A stretch of DNA of 64,000 bases from JAEXZL01 sp049943125. Lineage in GTDB: Bacteria > Bacillota > Clostridia > Clostridiales > Clostridiaceae. A model generated the notes under the pieces. It searched no databases and was not told the DNA's origin. It worked only from the letters and a program-made list of their open reading frames with translations. The position numbers were made by a program, and so were the translations under genes. Shown here one piece after another: positions 44,966-52,746 of this stretch (positions within the stretch are counted from its first letter, which is position 1; every line of letters starts with the position of its first letter). Location: positions 1,984,001 to 2,048,000 of the forward strand of contig NZ_CP188040.1 of NCBI RefSeq assembly GCF_049943125.1, written 5' to 3'.

Positions 44966-45679
44966 ATGAAGAAGATAAAGATTTTAACTCCAGATAATAT
45001 AGAAGTTGAATATCTTCTTGCAGATATAGGCTCAAGAGGAGCTGCAGCAGGTATTGATACTTTGATAATTAATATTTTTCTTTTTTTTATTTTATTTATC
45101 GGTATATTATTAATCAATTATGCACCAAATTTTTGGGATAAATATTATGGATGGATTATAGGTATTGGATTATTTCTATACGGATTTATAAATTATGCCT
45201 ATTACATAATAGCTGAACTAAAAATGAATGGACAAACCCCCGGCAAAAAGCTAGTGGGAATAAGAACTATACGAACAAATGGCGAAGCCATAACCTTTAA
45301 GCATTCTGCCCTAAGAAATCTATTTAAAATTCTCATGGATTATTATGGTATTGGACTAATCATGATATTTTTCTCCAGTAACCATAAACGCCTTGGAGAT
45401 GTAGTAGCCTCCACTATGGTTGTCATAGAGAATAAGCAAGAAGCCCCCGTTACCTTAGAAGAGTTAAAGGATCAGAGCTCCGACGGAGCTGCTTACAAGA
45501 ATAACATCACTTACTACCTAACAGAAGAAGAAAATAATCTTCTCAGAGATTATTACGATAGAAAATCCACCCTTGAAAACCCAGAGGATTTTAGGCAGAG
45601 CCTAAAAGAATACTTCACAGAAAAGTTCACAGAAGCTGGAAACCTTCATCAGGTACAAGATTTTATAGATAGGATATAA
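44966..45679 (+). CDS. RDD-family membrane protein
   Basis: 237 residues with the RDD signature region (RGAAAGIDTLIINIFLFF and GQTPGKKLVGIRTIRTNGE), two to three membrane helices in the N-terminal half and a charged C-terminal tail. RDD proteins often accompany SpoIIM-like and MoxR/DUF58 genes; some act as sodium-proton antiporters. The ATG at 44966 has AAGGAGG seven bases upstream; a TTG at 44960 is less likely. Orientation is opposite to the SpoIIM-like gene. Confidence 0.88.
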   Translation: MKKIKILTPDNIEVEYLLADIGSRGAAAGIDTLIINIFLFFILFIGILLINYAPNFWDKYYGWIIGIGLFLYGFINYAYYIIAELKMNGQTPGKKLVGIRTIRTNGEAITFKHSALRNLFKILMDYYGIGLIMIFFSSNHKRLGDVVASTMVVIENKQEAPVTLEELKDQSSDGAAYKNNITYYLTEEENNLLRDYYDRKSTLENPEDFRQSLKEYFTEKFTEAGNLHQVQDFIDRI

Positions 45680-45711
45680 GGCAATGTAGGATAGCAGAAT
45701 TTGTAGTATAT

Positions 45712-45755
45712 TGTAATGTGAATGGCACCATAGAAGTGAGAAAGTGTTCGCATTG
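45712..45755 (+). repeat. REP-like repeat, copy 2
   Basis: Second 44-bp copy with the same sequence as copy 1 over its whole core, 1.9 kb downstream and in the same orientation, in the space after the RDD gene. It lacks the perfect GCGAACAC partner; only TGTTC/GAACA pairing remains. Confidence 0.85.
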
Positions 45756-45812
45756 GCATAGGAACATTATAAAATTTATGAGATGTTAAAGGGTTAGAAA
45801 ATATTTTTGTTG

Positions 45813-45841
45813 TTGACTAAATTATTTGTGTCCTTTATAAT
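45813..45841 (+). promoter_or_regulatory. Promoter of the MATE transporter leader
   Basis: TTGACT (45813-45818), a 17-bp spacer and a perfect TATAAT (45836-45841), predicting a transcript start near 45848 and a leader of about 145 nt. Confidence 0.8.
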
Positions 45842-45847
45842 TCTAAA

Positions 45848-45955
45848 GGTTGATAGATTATATCTATAATGATCATGGGGGAATCCTCATGAGAAAATAA
45901 TTTCAGAGAATAAAAGCAGATAGGCAGCTTATTACCTATGTGCTTTTTATTTTGT
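45848..45955 (+). promoter_or_regulatory. Structured leader with attenuator upstream of the MATE gene
   Basis: After the predicted start come a hairpin ATAGAT/ATCTAT, a stable 8-bp hairpin TCATGGGG/TCCTCATGA-type (loop GAAT, centred at 45881), and a terminator AAAGCAGATAGG with CCTATGTGCTTT (45913-45946) followed by a T-rich run. A terminator inside a 5' leader implies attenuation. I do not recognise a known riboswitch class. Confidence 0.6.
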
Positions 45956-45992
45956 AAATTATTATTTGAGACTACTTTAGAGGGAGGTAGAC

Positions 45993-47366
45993 ATGAAGAA
46001 ACTATTTAAAGATAAGGCATTTTTCTCATTAATATTAACCTTAGTTATTCCAATTACACTACAAAATCTTATTAGCTCATCATTAAATATGGTGGATAAT
46101 GTTATGATAGGACGACTAGGAGAGGCTGAAATTGCTGCCGTTGGACTTATTAACCAATACTTTTTTATTTTTACCCTTGTATTATCAGGGATAAACGCTG
46201 GGGCAGGGATTTTTATGGCACAATTTTGGGGAAGAAAAGATGGGGATAGTGTAAAGAAGATATTAGGCTTAAGCTTAATCTTAGGAGCTATTGCTTCAGT
46301 AGTATTTACACTACTGGCTATATTAGCTCCAGAGTTTATAATGAATATATTTACTAGGGATCCAAAAGTGGTTCCTATAGGAATAAGCTATTTAAAGGTA
46401 ATCTCAGTTACCTTTATAATTACTAGCATCTCTCAAGCTTTTTCCACAGGACTTAGGTGTACAGGTTTTGCAAAGCCACCTATGATAGCAAGCTTAGCTG
46501 GTGTTTTAGTGAACTGTGCTTTAAACTGGGTATTAATATTTGGTGCTCTAGGATTTCCTGCATTAGGAGTAGTGGGAGCCGCTATTGCTACAGGGATAGC
46601 AAGAATTGTTGAGGGATCTATAGTTTTGCTATATGCCTATAAAAATGGCACTCCTGTAGCAGCAAGCTTTAAAGAGCTGTTTATCCTTGATAAGGACTTT
46701 GTAGGTGTATATTTTAAAGTTTCATATTCAGTTATTTTAAATGAAATAATATGGTCTCTGGGAATAACTGCTTACTCTGTTATATATGCTAAAATCGGAA
46801 TAAGTGAAGTTGCCAGCATGCAGATAGCTACTACTATAAACAATCTATTTATGGTTATGGGAATAGGAATAGCTATAGCTGCGTCCATTGTGGTGGGAAA
46901 TCAAATAGGCTCAGGAGATGAGGACAAGGCAATAGAAAGCGCATTTAGGCTTGGAATATTAGCCCCAATTATTGGTGCTATAATGGGTGTGATATTATAT
47001 ATTGCGGCTCCTTATGTAGTGAGGGTATTTAATGTGGAAGCAGGAACTATTTCATCTACTATTCAAGTTTTGAAAATAATGGCATGTGTTGCTCCTTTAA
47101 GATTCTTTAATGTAGTTATGATTGTAGGAGTTTTTAGAGGAGGCGGTGACACAACCTATTCTATGATTGTCCAATTAGGTGTTATGTGGCTGTTATCAAT
47201 ACCTATGGGATATTTAGCAGCTACATATTTAGGATTATCACTTCCACAGGTATTCTTTATAATCTGCTTAGAGGAAGTGTTTAAGCTTGTGTTTGAGGTA
47301 TATCGACTAAGATCCAAGAAGTGGATTAGAAATGTCGTTAATGAAGTAGAATATGGACTAGCGTAA
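45993..47366 (+). CDS. MATE-family multidrug/cation antiporter
   Basis: 457-residue transporter with twelve predicted helices in two MATE halves; N-terminal IPITLQNLISSSLNMVDNVMIGRLG contains the conserved helix-1 signature. It would export cationic drugs or flavins at the expense of a sodium or proton gradient. The start follows GAGGGAGGT. It has its own strong promoter and a leader with an attenuator, so expression is induced by an unidentified signal. Confidence 0.93.
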   Translation: MKKLFKDKAFFSLILTLVIPITLQNLISSSLNMVDNVMIGRLGEAEIAAVGLINQYFFIFTLVLSGINAGAGIFMAQFWGRKDGDSVKKILGLSLILGAIASVVFTLLAILAPEFIMNIFTRDPKVVPIGISYLKVISVTFIITSISQAFSTGLRCTGFAKPPMIASLAGVLVNCALNWVLIFGALGFPALGVVGAAIATGIARIVEGSIVLLYAYKNGTPVAASFKELFILDKDFVGVYFKVSYSVILNEIIWSLGITAYSVIYAKIGISEVASMQIATTINNLFMVMGIGIAIAASIVVGNQIGSGDEDKAIESAFRLGILAPIIGAIMGVILYIAAPYVVRVFNVEAGTISSTIQVLKIMACVAPLRFFNVVMIVGVFRGGGDTTYSMIVQLGVMWLLSIPMGYLAATYLGLSLPQVFFIICLEEVFKLVFEVYRLRSKKWIRNVVNEVEYGLA

Positions 47367-47457
47367 AAAAAAGCCTTAGGAAGGTTGGTATTAAATATAA
47401 GGAATAAGAATTAATTACTTATTCCTTATATGATACAAGTCTTTCCTGAGGCTTTTA
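47367..47457. terminator. Very long bidirectional terminator hairpin
   Basis: AAAAGCCT (47369-47376) pairs with AGGCTTTT (47449-47456), followed inward by AGGAAG/CTTTCCT-type pairing and ATAAGGAATAAG with CTTATTCCTTAT. The near-complete stem is about 35-40 bp. It has T-rich tails on both strands, and the 3' arm contains the last codon of the transposase gene. Confidence 0.85.
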
Positions 47458-48339
47458 GCTGCTTTTCACTTTATGATATCTTATGAAGCTGCATAGTGCA
47501 TTTGGAGTAGTAGAAAGAAAAGATGCAATTTCCACTAAGGTATAACCATATTTTATAGCTTCCTTAATAAACTCTATTTTATAAGCTGTAGCTGAGGGAA
47601 GAATCGATATAATTTTATTGCTATCCTTAATAGAGTTTGAGAGATAAATGGAGTTATAAATAGTCTTTAAGGTAGGGTGAGTACAAGAATTTTCTATGGG
47701 GTTGTATAGTGGGATAGTATTTTCCATAAGGTAGTCAGCAGCAATAGTTTTTACAGCTTCCATGTCTTTAGTTAAATCATCCTCGTCTCCCTTATAATTC
47801 ATAAGCTTTTTGTATCTTTCTATTGAGAGAGATTGCATAGGAGAAAGTATATCTAAAATTAGTTTTGTCTGAACAAAAGATATAGGACTAGCTGTATAAG
47901 CAATAATGTAATCTTTATGGCTACACCATTTATAATCATTAAGAGAAGCACAAAGATGTGCTCTTATTGGATTTTTGTGTATATATCTTAATAAGCTTAC
48001 AAGCTGACGGTCATCTTTAACCATTACACTATTATATCTTTCCCCGTATACATGCCCTGATCTATTTTCTAGCCAGGCTATGTATTTAGCTACTTTATTA
48101 TTAATGGTGAACATTATTTTACTTAAGGGAAATTCGTGGGTCTGTATAAGTAGATGATAGTGGTTATCCATGATTGCATAGGCTAATATATCATAATTGA
48201 ATTTTCTTTTGTATAACATAAGCTGCCTTAGAAAATAGTTTTTTGCTAAATCACTGTTAAAGATAAAATCTCTGTTATTACCTCTTTGGTATACATGATA
48301 GATTGCACCCTTGAAGAAAATTTTTGCATGTCTTCCCAT
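47455..48339 (-). CDS. REP-associated tyrosine transposase (RAYT, Y1 family)
   Basis: 294-residue HUH endonuclease-type transposase. N-terminal HAKIFFKGAIYHVYQRGNN, HUH pair His60-Tyr61-His62 in MDNHYHLLIQ, and the YIHKNPIRAH segment with the presumed catalytic tyrosine near residue 136. The C-terminal extension of about 110 residues ends in a helix-turn-helix-like region. Proteins of this type act on short palindromic REP sequences as domesticated IS200-like transposases. The ribosome binding site is CCGAGGTGA. A copy of the 42-44 bp repeat lies about 70 bases upstream of its start. Confidence 0.88.
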   Translation of the reverse strand: MGRHAKIFFKGAIYHVYQRGNNRDFIFNSDLAKNYFLRQLMLYKRKFNYDILAYAIMDNHYHLLIQTHEFPLSKIMFTINNKVAKYIAWLENRSGHVYGERYNSVMVKDDRQLVSLLRYIHKNPIRAHLCASLNDYKWCSHKDYIIAYTASPISFVQTKLILDILSPMQSLSIERYKKLMNYKGDEDDLTKDMEAVKTIAADYLMENTIPLYNPIENSCTHPTLKTIYNSIYLSNSIKDSNKIISILPSATAYKIEFIKEAIKYGYTLVEIASFLSTTPNALCSFIRYHKVKSS

Positions 48340-48410
48340 ACATTCTCACCTCGGAAAAATTTGCTTATATTTGATTATTGACAGAGCTAGGTTGTCCTAT
48401 ACCAATATAC

Positions 48411-48452
48411 ATGCGAACACTTTCTCACTTCTATGGTGCCATTCACATTACA
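48411..48452 (-). repeat. REP-like repeat, copy 3, upstream of the transposase
   Basis: Third copy (42 bp, inverted relative to copies 1 and 2, so in the same orientation as the transposase gene). It begins ATGCGAACAC on the plus strand and ends ATTCACATTACA. The flanking GCG hairpin partner is absent. Its proximity to the transposase gene is typical for RAYT-linked repeats. Confidence 0.85.
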
Positions 48453-48630
48453 TCTTATTACATATTCCCTTTTAGTTTTGTCGAAAAAAATAAAAAAATA
48501 GATTATTTTGTATTTACAAATTATTTTATTATGTTATTATATTTATATGGTATTGGATTTTTTGATTCAGTACCCTCCTTTATAATTTTACTGCACTTGC
48601 ACCTGGTCCGTGTAAGTGTCATTTTTTTGT
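48453..48630. other. AT-rich intergenic stretch between RAYT copy 3 and a terminator
   Basis: AT-rich sequence, with CACCTGGTCCGTGTAAG near 48600. An apparent reading frame running through it starts inside the repeat and has no ribosome binding site. No feature can be supported. Confidence 0.4.
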
Positions 48631-48635
48631 CTAAA

Positions 48636-48664
48636 AAAACCTTGGCGGTAAGCCAAGGTTTTGT
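48636..48664. terminator. Bidirectional terminator at the end of the methyltransferase gene
   Basis: AACCTTGGC (48638-48646) pairs with GCCAAGGTT (48652-48660), extended by A/T pairs, with a T/A run on each side. Confidence 0.85.
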
Positions 48665-48699
48665 GTTCTTATTATAGAAGATTATTTTTGATGTTCAGT

Positions 48700-49521
48700 C
48701 TATTTAGTTGCAGTTAAGGTAAAGGTCTTAGGAATGCCTTTGTCGTAGGATTCGGAAGATAGGTTTGGTTCCTCTGTAAGGGTTTTGATTATAAAACCGG
48801 CGGAGGAGGCAGAGGTTATGATTTCCCCTAGGTTCCAGAGTCTCAGATATACCTTTTCTGAAGCTGTATCCTCTTGAGAGTACTTTGAGTAGGCAACGGC
48901 TTTTTCTTGTAAGGAGGTGTCAAAGTAATCTCCTGTTACCTTATGTTTTCTTACCTTTGCTGTTGATCCTTTAGAGGAGATGAGCTTTGTGGAAACTGGA
49001 TGGAAATCTCTAAGGATAAATAGACCACCCTTTTTTAATAGCTTGTGACAGATACTCATGAATTCTACTAAATCTGTAAAGTAATGAATTATACCCATCT
49101 CTGCAAATACGATATCAAAGCTGTTCCATAAGTCCTCATCTTGAAGCTTTAAGATATCTGATAATATATAATTGATTTTAGCTCCTGCAGCATCAGCTAA
49201 GTTTAGGGCGTAGGTCTTATTTCCGTGAGAAAAGTCAACTACCGTTGCCTCAGCACCCATAATAGAAAGAGCCACGGCTTTTATTCCGTTCGATCCCATG
49301 AGATTCATGATTCTTTTCCCTTTAACATCTCCTAGATAATTATCCAGTACAGATAAGGCCTTATGAGGATTCCTGAGAAGTCTCTCGGCGCATTCTTCTG
49401 GAGTTCCAAAGCGGTTAATCCAAGCATCATAGGTTTCTTTATTCCAGGAGCTTTCGTTTATTTTAGAGAGGGGTTTTTGGGTGAATTCTTGAACGTCTAT
49501 TTTCTTGTCCATGTGAGACAT
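48700..49521 (-). CDS. Class I SAM-dependent methyltransferase
   Basis: 273-residue soluble methyltransferase. Motif I (IMNLMGSNGIKAVALSIMG), a motif II acid in EATVVDFSHG and the post-I NYILSDILKL fit a Rossmann-type SAM-binding domain. Start is ATG at 49521 (AGAAGGAAATA upstream on the minus strand); a frame extending 36 residues further is hydrophobic and lacks a ribosome binding site. The substrate is unknown: it could be a metabolite, tRNA or protein. It is monocistronic. Confidence 0.85.
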   Translation of the reverse strand: MSHMDKKIDVQEFTQKPLSKINESSWNKETYDAWINRFGTPEECAERLLRNPHKALSVLDNYLGDVKGKRIMNLMGSNGIKAVALSIMGAEATVVDFSHGNKTYALNLADAAGAKINYILSDILKLQDEDLWNSFDIVFAEMGIIHYFTDLVEFMSICHKLLKKGGLFILRDFHPVSTKLISSKGSTAKVRKHKVTGDYFDTSLQEKAVAYSKYSQEDTASEKVYLRLWNLGEIITSASSAGFIIKTLTEEPNLSSESYDKGIPKTFTLTATK

Positions 49522-49622
49522 ATATCTATTTCCTTCTTTCTGTAGTTGATAAATCTTTATAATTATTAATATATAAGTTATTGATAAATTCATTAATAAA
49601 GCTATTAATAATAATCCAAAAG

Positions 49623-49653
49623 AGAGCATTACTAAGGTATATAGTAATGCTCT
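49623..49653 (-). terminator. Terminator of msrA (minus strand)
   Basis: Perfect 12-bp stem, AGAGCATTACTA (49623-49634) with TAGTAATGCTCT (49642-49653), 7-nt loop, T-rich tail on the minus strand. It lies about 80 bases after the msrA stop. Confidence 0.75.
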
Positions 49654-49732
49654 AAATTATATAAGCTTATTAAATAACCTTGAATGGGCTTGATTAAACA
49701 CATCTGCTACCATAGAGAATTTAAATGGAAGG

Positions 49733-50206
49733 TTAATCGAGCTTAATATGGCAGTAGCCGCCAGGATTCTTTTTAAGATATTTTTGATGGTATTCCTCAG
49801 CCTTGTAATAGTTTGTAAGAGGTTTAATCTCCGTAACTATCTTCTTTGAGTATTTTTCCTGCTCCTTGTTTCTGCTTTCAATGAGCACTTCTTCATCATC
49901 TAAATCTATAAAATAGAGACCTGTTCTGTATTGACTTCCTACATCAGGACCTTGCCTGTTTAATACTGTTGGGTCTACTATTCCCCAGTATTCTTCAAGA
50001 AGCTTTTCTAGAGGAAGAACCTCTGGATTATATTTAACATAAACTGCTTCTGCAAAGCCAGTATTTAAGTTGCAAACCTGCTCATAGGTGGGGTTTTCGG
50101 TTCTGCCATTAGCATAGCCAACCTCTGTTTCTACAACTCCATCAATTCTAGAAAGAAACTCCTCAACACCCCAAAAGCATCCGCCGGCAATTACTATTTC
50201 CTTCAT
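49733..50206 (-). CDS. msrA: Peptide methionine sulfoxide reductase MsrA
   Basis: 157-residue repair enzyme that reduces methionine-S-sulfoxide in proteins. The catalytic Cys10 is in AGGCFWGVEE; a possible resolving cysteine is in GGYCH near the C-terminus. Some relatives in Sec-decoding clostridia have a selenocysteine at the catalytic position; here the codon is a normal cysteine codon. The ribosome binding site is CGAGGTGT. Electrons would come from thioredoxin. Confidence 0.95.
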   Translation of the reverse strand: MKEIVIAGGCFWGVEEFLSRIDGVVETEVGYANGRTENPTYEQVCNLNTGFAEAVYVKYNPEVLPLEKLLEEYWGIVDPTVLNRQGPDVGSQYRTGLYFIDLDDEEVLIESRNKEQEKYSKKIVTEIKPLTNYYKAEEYHQKYLKKNPGGYCHIKLD

Positions 50207-50288
50207 ATTAACACCTCGGTTCTAGTTTTATGATATTTACTTAATTCTATAGCAAACAAGAAAAAAATTCCACTCAATTAATAATTCT

Positions 50289-50438
50289 TTACTTCTTAGA
50301 AATATTATTTCTAAACTTACTAAAAGCTATGCCAGTTGTAAAAATAGCACATATAAAGAATATACCTAGGCAGTTTAAAGAATTTAATCCTAGTTTTCTT
50401 GATAAATAGAAATCAGGGTAAGTAGATGGCAGCTATAG
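50289..50438 (-). pseudogene. Remnant of a small membrane-protein gene
   Basis: About 45-50 codons of minus-strand sequence encode LPSTYPDFYLSRKLGLNS and a hydrophobic FFICAIFTTGIAF ending at a TAA (50289-50291), composition like a real protein. No start codon or ribosome binding site is visible, and the frame runs into a stop upstream. It looks like the 3' end of a decayed gene between plsC and msrA. Confidence 0.35.
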
Positions 50439-50467
50439 AGCCAAGCTTCACAAGTTAGCTAAAGAAG

Positions 50468-51190
50468 TTAGCTTGTCAGCTTACTAGCAATTAGGCTCTT
50501 TACCTTTTCAGGTAGATTATCAATTTCCTCTTTACTTAGACCCTTAGTATTGATCACTGGATGTATATATAGCTCAACAGTATCGGCTTTTATCCTATTG
50601 CCATTACCCTCCATAAGCTTGTAGGAGCCATTTATAGTTACAGGGATAATTGGTACCTGTGGCTTAGTGGCAAGCTTAAAGCTACCGGCTTTAAAATCTC
50701 CCATTACGGGGCCCTGACTCCTGGTGCCTTCAGGGAAGATAACCATTGAATGTCCATCTTTAAGATTTCGTATGCCTAAAGCTATTGCTTCAGCAGACTT
50801 TCGTAGATTACTTCTATCCATAAATACGCAGTGAATGAACTCCATCCAGGTTCTTAATATAGGGATTTTTCTCATCTCTATCTTTGCTACATACCCCTTT
50901 GGAAGATTTATGTGGCTCATAAAAAGTGCTATATCAAAATAACTCTGGTGGTTTGCTATGTAAAGTACTGTTTCCTCAGGACTTGGTAAATTTTCCTCTC
51001 CGTAGATTTTTACATCAGCACCGCTCCACTTTACCTGAGCTCTAGCCCATTTTGTTGTGGTTCTATGGACGTAAGCCTCCGCTTCATCATTCTTTCCCTG
51101 GTCCTTCATTCTTCTTACCTTATTAACCTTGGGAAGAGTAGCAATGAGAGTTAAGGCAAAATGGCCAAACCATATTATAGTTTTAAGCAT
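50468..51190 (-). CDS. plsC: 1-acyl-sn-glycerol-3-phosphate acyltransferase PlsC
   Basis: 240-residue membrane-associated acyltransferase that adds the second acyl chain in phosphatidic acid synthesis. The catalytic motif HX4D is NHQSYFD near residue 80; glycerol-phosphate binding is FPEGTRSQGP near residue 155, and an N-terminal hydrophobic segment (ITWFGHFALTLIATL-like) anchors it. The ribosome binding site is GGAGGAT upstream of the ATG. Divergent from the GntR operon. Confidence 0.92.
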   Translation of the reverse strand: MLKTIIWFGHFALTLIATLPKVNKVRRMKDQGKNDEAEAYVHRTTTKWARAQVKWSGADVKIYGEENLPSPEETVLYIANHQSYFDIALFMSHINLPKGYVAKIEMRKIPILRTWMEFIHCVFMDRSNLRKSAEAIALGIRNLKDGHSMVIFPEGTRSQGPVMGDFKAGSFKLATKPQVPIIPVTINGSYKLMEGNGNRIKADTVELYIHPVINTKGLSKEEIDNLPEKVKSLIASKLTS

Positions 51191-51362
51191 ATTAATCCTC
51201 CGTAATTTTCAATTTAATTAATGTTATAGAGTTATCTTTAGTTAAAGCTTAATTATTAGTCAATTAAATTATATTACATCATGGTAAAATAATAAACTTA
51301 TACTTAATGAATGAAAAACTTTAAATGTAAAATGAAATTTATAAATTTCAAACAATATTTCG

Positions 51363-51391
51363 TTGACAATAAATAGTATTAGTTGTATAGT
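51363..51391 (+). promoter_or_regulatory. Promoter of the GntR/ABC operon
   Basis: Consensus TTGACA (51363-51368), 17-bp spacer and TATAGT (51386-51391). This is one of the clearest promoters of the window. Confidence 0.8.
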
Positions 51392-51428
51392 TAGTTATAT
51401 AAGTAATGAACCAATTAACTAATGAACC
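51391..51428 (+). promoter_or_regulatory. Probable operator of the GntR (YtrA-type) regulator
   Basis: At the start of transcription lie two direct TAATGAACC repeats (51404-51412 and 51420-51428, 16 bp apart) and an inverted repeat TTAGTTA (51391-51397) with TAACTAA (51416-51422). Binding there would block RNA polymerase, the expected autoregulation of YtrA-type repressors. Confidence 0.55.
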
Positions 51429-51479
51429 ATAATATATATTATAAATATAATTATCCCATTATTAAAAGGAGGTGAATGA

Positions 51480-51845
51480 ATGCTTGATTTAAACTCTAAT
51501 AAATCCATATACGTTCAGATTGCTGAATCCATTGAAAATGATATTTTACTAGGAAATCTTAAGGAGGGAGAGCAGGCTCCTTCAACCAATCAATTTTCTT
51601 CAGTTTACAAAATAAATCCTGCTACGGCGGGAAAAGGGTTAAATATTCTCGTGGAGGAAGAAATATTATTTAAGAAGAGAGGTCTTGGTATGTTCGTGGC
51701 TGAGGGAGCAAGAGAAAAGATTCTAGATAAGAGACAAAAGGCCTTTATTAAGGAGGTCCTTCCAGAGATTATAAGAGAGGCAGAAAGGCTAGAGATTAAA
51801 AGGGAACAGTTCCTTGAGCTCATAAAAGATCAATATAGTAAATAG
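51480..51845 (+). CDS. GntR-family transcriptional regulator (YtrA subfamily)
   Basis: 121-residue regulator: N-terminal winged helix-turn-helix (residues about 10-75, with SIYVQIAESIENDI and PSTNQFSSVYKINPATAGKG) and only a short dimerisation tail, the YtrA plan. Start is ATG at 51480 after AAAGGAGGTGAATGA. It is the first gene of a three-gene operon encoding an ABC transporter, the classical YtrA arrangement responsive to envelope-acting antibiotics. Confidence 0.92.
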   Translation: MLDLNSNKSIYVQIAESIENDILLGNLKEGEQAPSTNQFSSVYKINPATAGKGLNILVEEEILFKKRGLGMFVAEGAREKILDKRQKAFIKEVLPEIIREAERLEIKREQFLELIKDQYSK

Positions 51846-51857
51846 AAAGGAGTGAAG

Positions 51858-52745
51858 ATGATGACAAATACCATAGAGTGTAAGGGCTTAAGTAAAAGCT
51901 ACGGAAAGGTTAAGGCTGTAAATAATATAAGCTTAACCCTAGAGAATAATAAGATTTATGGACTTTTAGGACGTAATGGAGCGGGAAAAACCACACTGCT
52001 GAGGATGCTTAATAATGAGCTTGTGAGAAGCGAAGGGGAAGTAAAGTACGAAGGCATGGATATATTTGAAAATAGCAAGGCTCTGGAAAATATTTGTCTT
52101 GTTAAGGATAGAGGTAGCTTTGATGAGGATAAGAAGGTTAAGGATATATTTAAGCTAGCTTCTATATGTTATAAAAATTGGGATGAGGATTATAAAAATA
52201 AGCTGGTAAAGAAGTTTAATGTAAATGTTAAAAAGTCTTTTAAGAAGCTATCAAGAGGAGGTCAGTCCCTAGTAGGAGTGATAATTGGTCTTGCTTCTAG
52301 AGCGCCAGTAACCATCTTTGATGAGCCTGTCCTTGGATTGGACGCTGCTGTAAGAGAGGAATTCTATAGTATTCTTTTAAAGGATTACGAAGAGAATCCC
52401 AGAACAATTGTTATTTCTACTCATTTAATTGAGGAAAGCAGCAACGTCTTTGAGGAAATTATAATGATAGATTCCGGTGAGCTTATACTAAAAGAAAGCA
52501 TCTCAGAGCTTATGGAAAAGGCTAAGGTTATGGTTGGAAACAGAGAGAAGATCCTATCTGTACTAGACGGAAAAACTCAAGTAATCCATGAGGACAAAAT
52601 AGGTGGTGCATCTATAATTTCAGTTTTTGATAATATTTCTGAAGATAAGTACTCAGAACTTAAGAAAGAATCTATTGAAGTGAGTCAGCTGAATCTTCAA
52701 AAGCTATTCGTGTATCTTACAAAAAAAGATGGAGGTGAAGAGTAA
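51858..52745 (+). CDS. ABC transporter ATP-binding protein (YtrB-like)
   Basis: About 295 residues. Walker A GRNGAGKTT near residue 38, signature-like LSRGGQS near 135 (reads KLSRGGQSLVG) and Walker B VTIFDEPVLGLD near 155. C-terminal accessory domain of about 90 residues. The ATG at 51858, with AAAGGAG upstream, is preferred to a GTG at 51852. It would power the hydrophobic subunit encoded next. Confidence 0.9.
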   Translation: MMTNTIECKGLSKSYGKVKAVNNISLTLENNKIYGLLGRNGAGKTTLLRMLNNELVRSEGEVKYEGMDIFENSKALENICLVKDRGSFDEDKKVKDIFKLASICYKNWDEDYKNKLVKKFNVNVKKSFKKLSRGGQSLVGVIIGLASRAPVTIFDEPVLGLDAAVREEFYSILLKDYEENPRTIVISTHLIEESSNVFEEIIMIDSGELILKESISELMEKAKVMVGNREKILSVLDGKTQVIHEDKIGGASIISVFDNISEDKYSELKKESIEVSQLNLQKLFVYLTKKDGGEE

Positions 52746-52746
52746 A

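Noticed and set aside
48378..48677. 99-codon reading frame starting in REP-like copy 3
   Set aside because: No ribosome binding site, begins inside a repeat and runs into a terminator; the hydrophobic look reflects AT-rich sequence.
49733..50206. MsrA as a selenoprotein
   Set aside because: The catalytic codon in AGGCFWG is a normal cysteine codon; no in-frame TGA is present.
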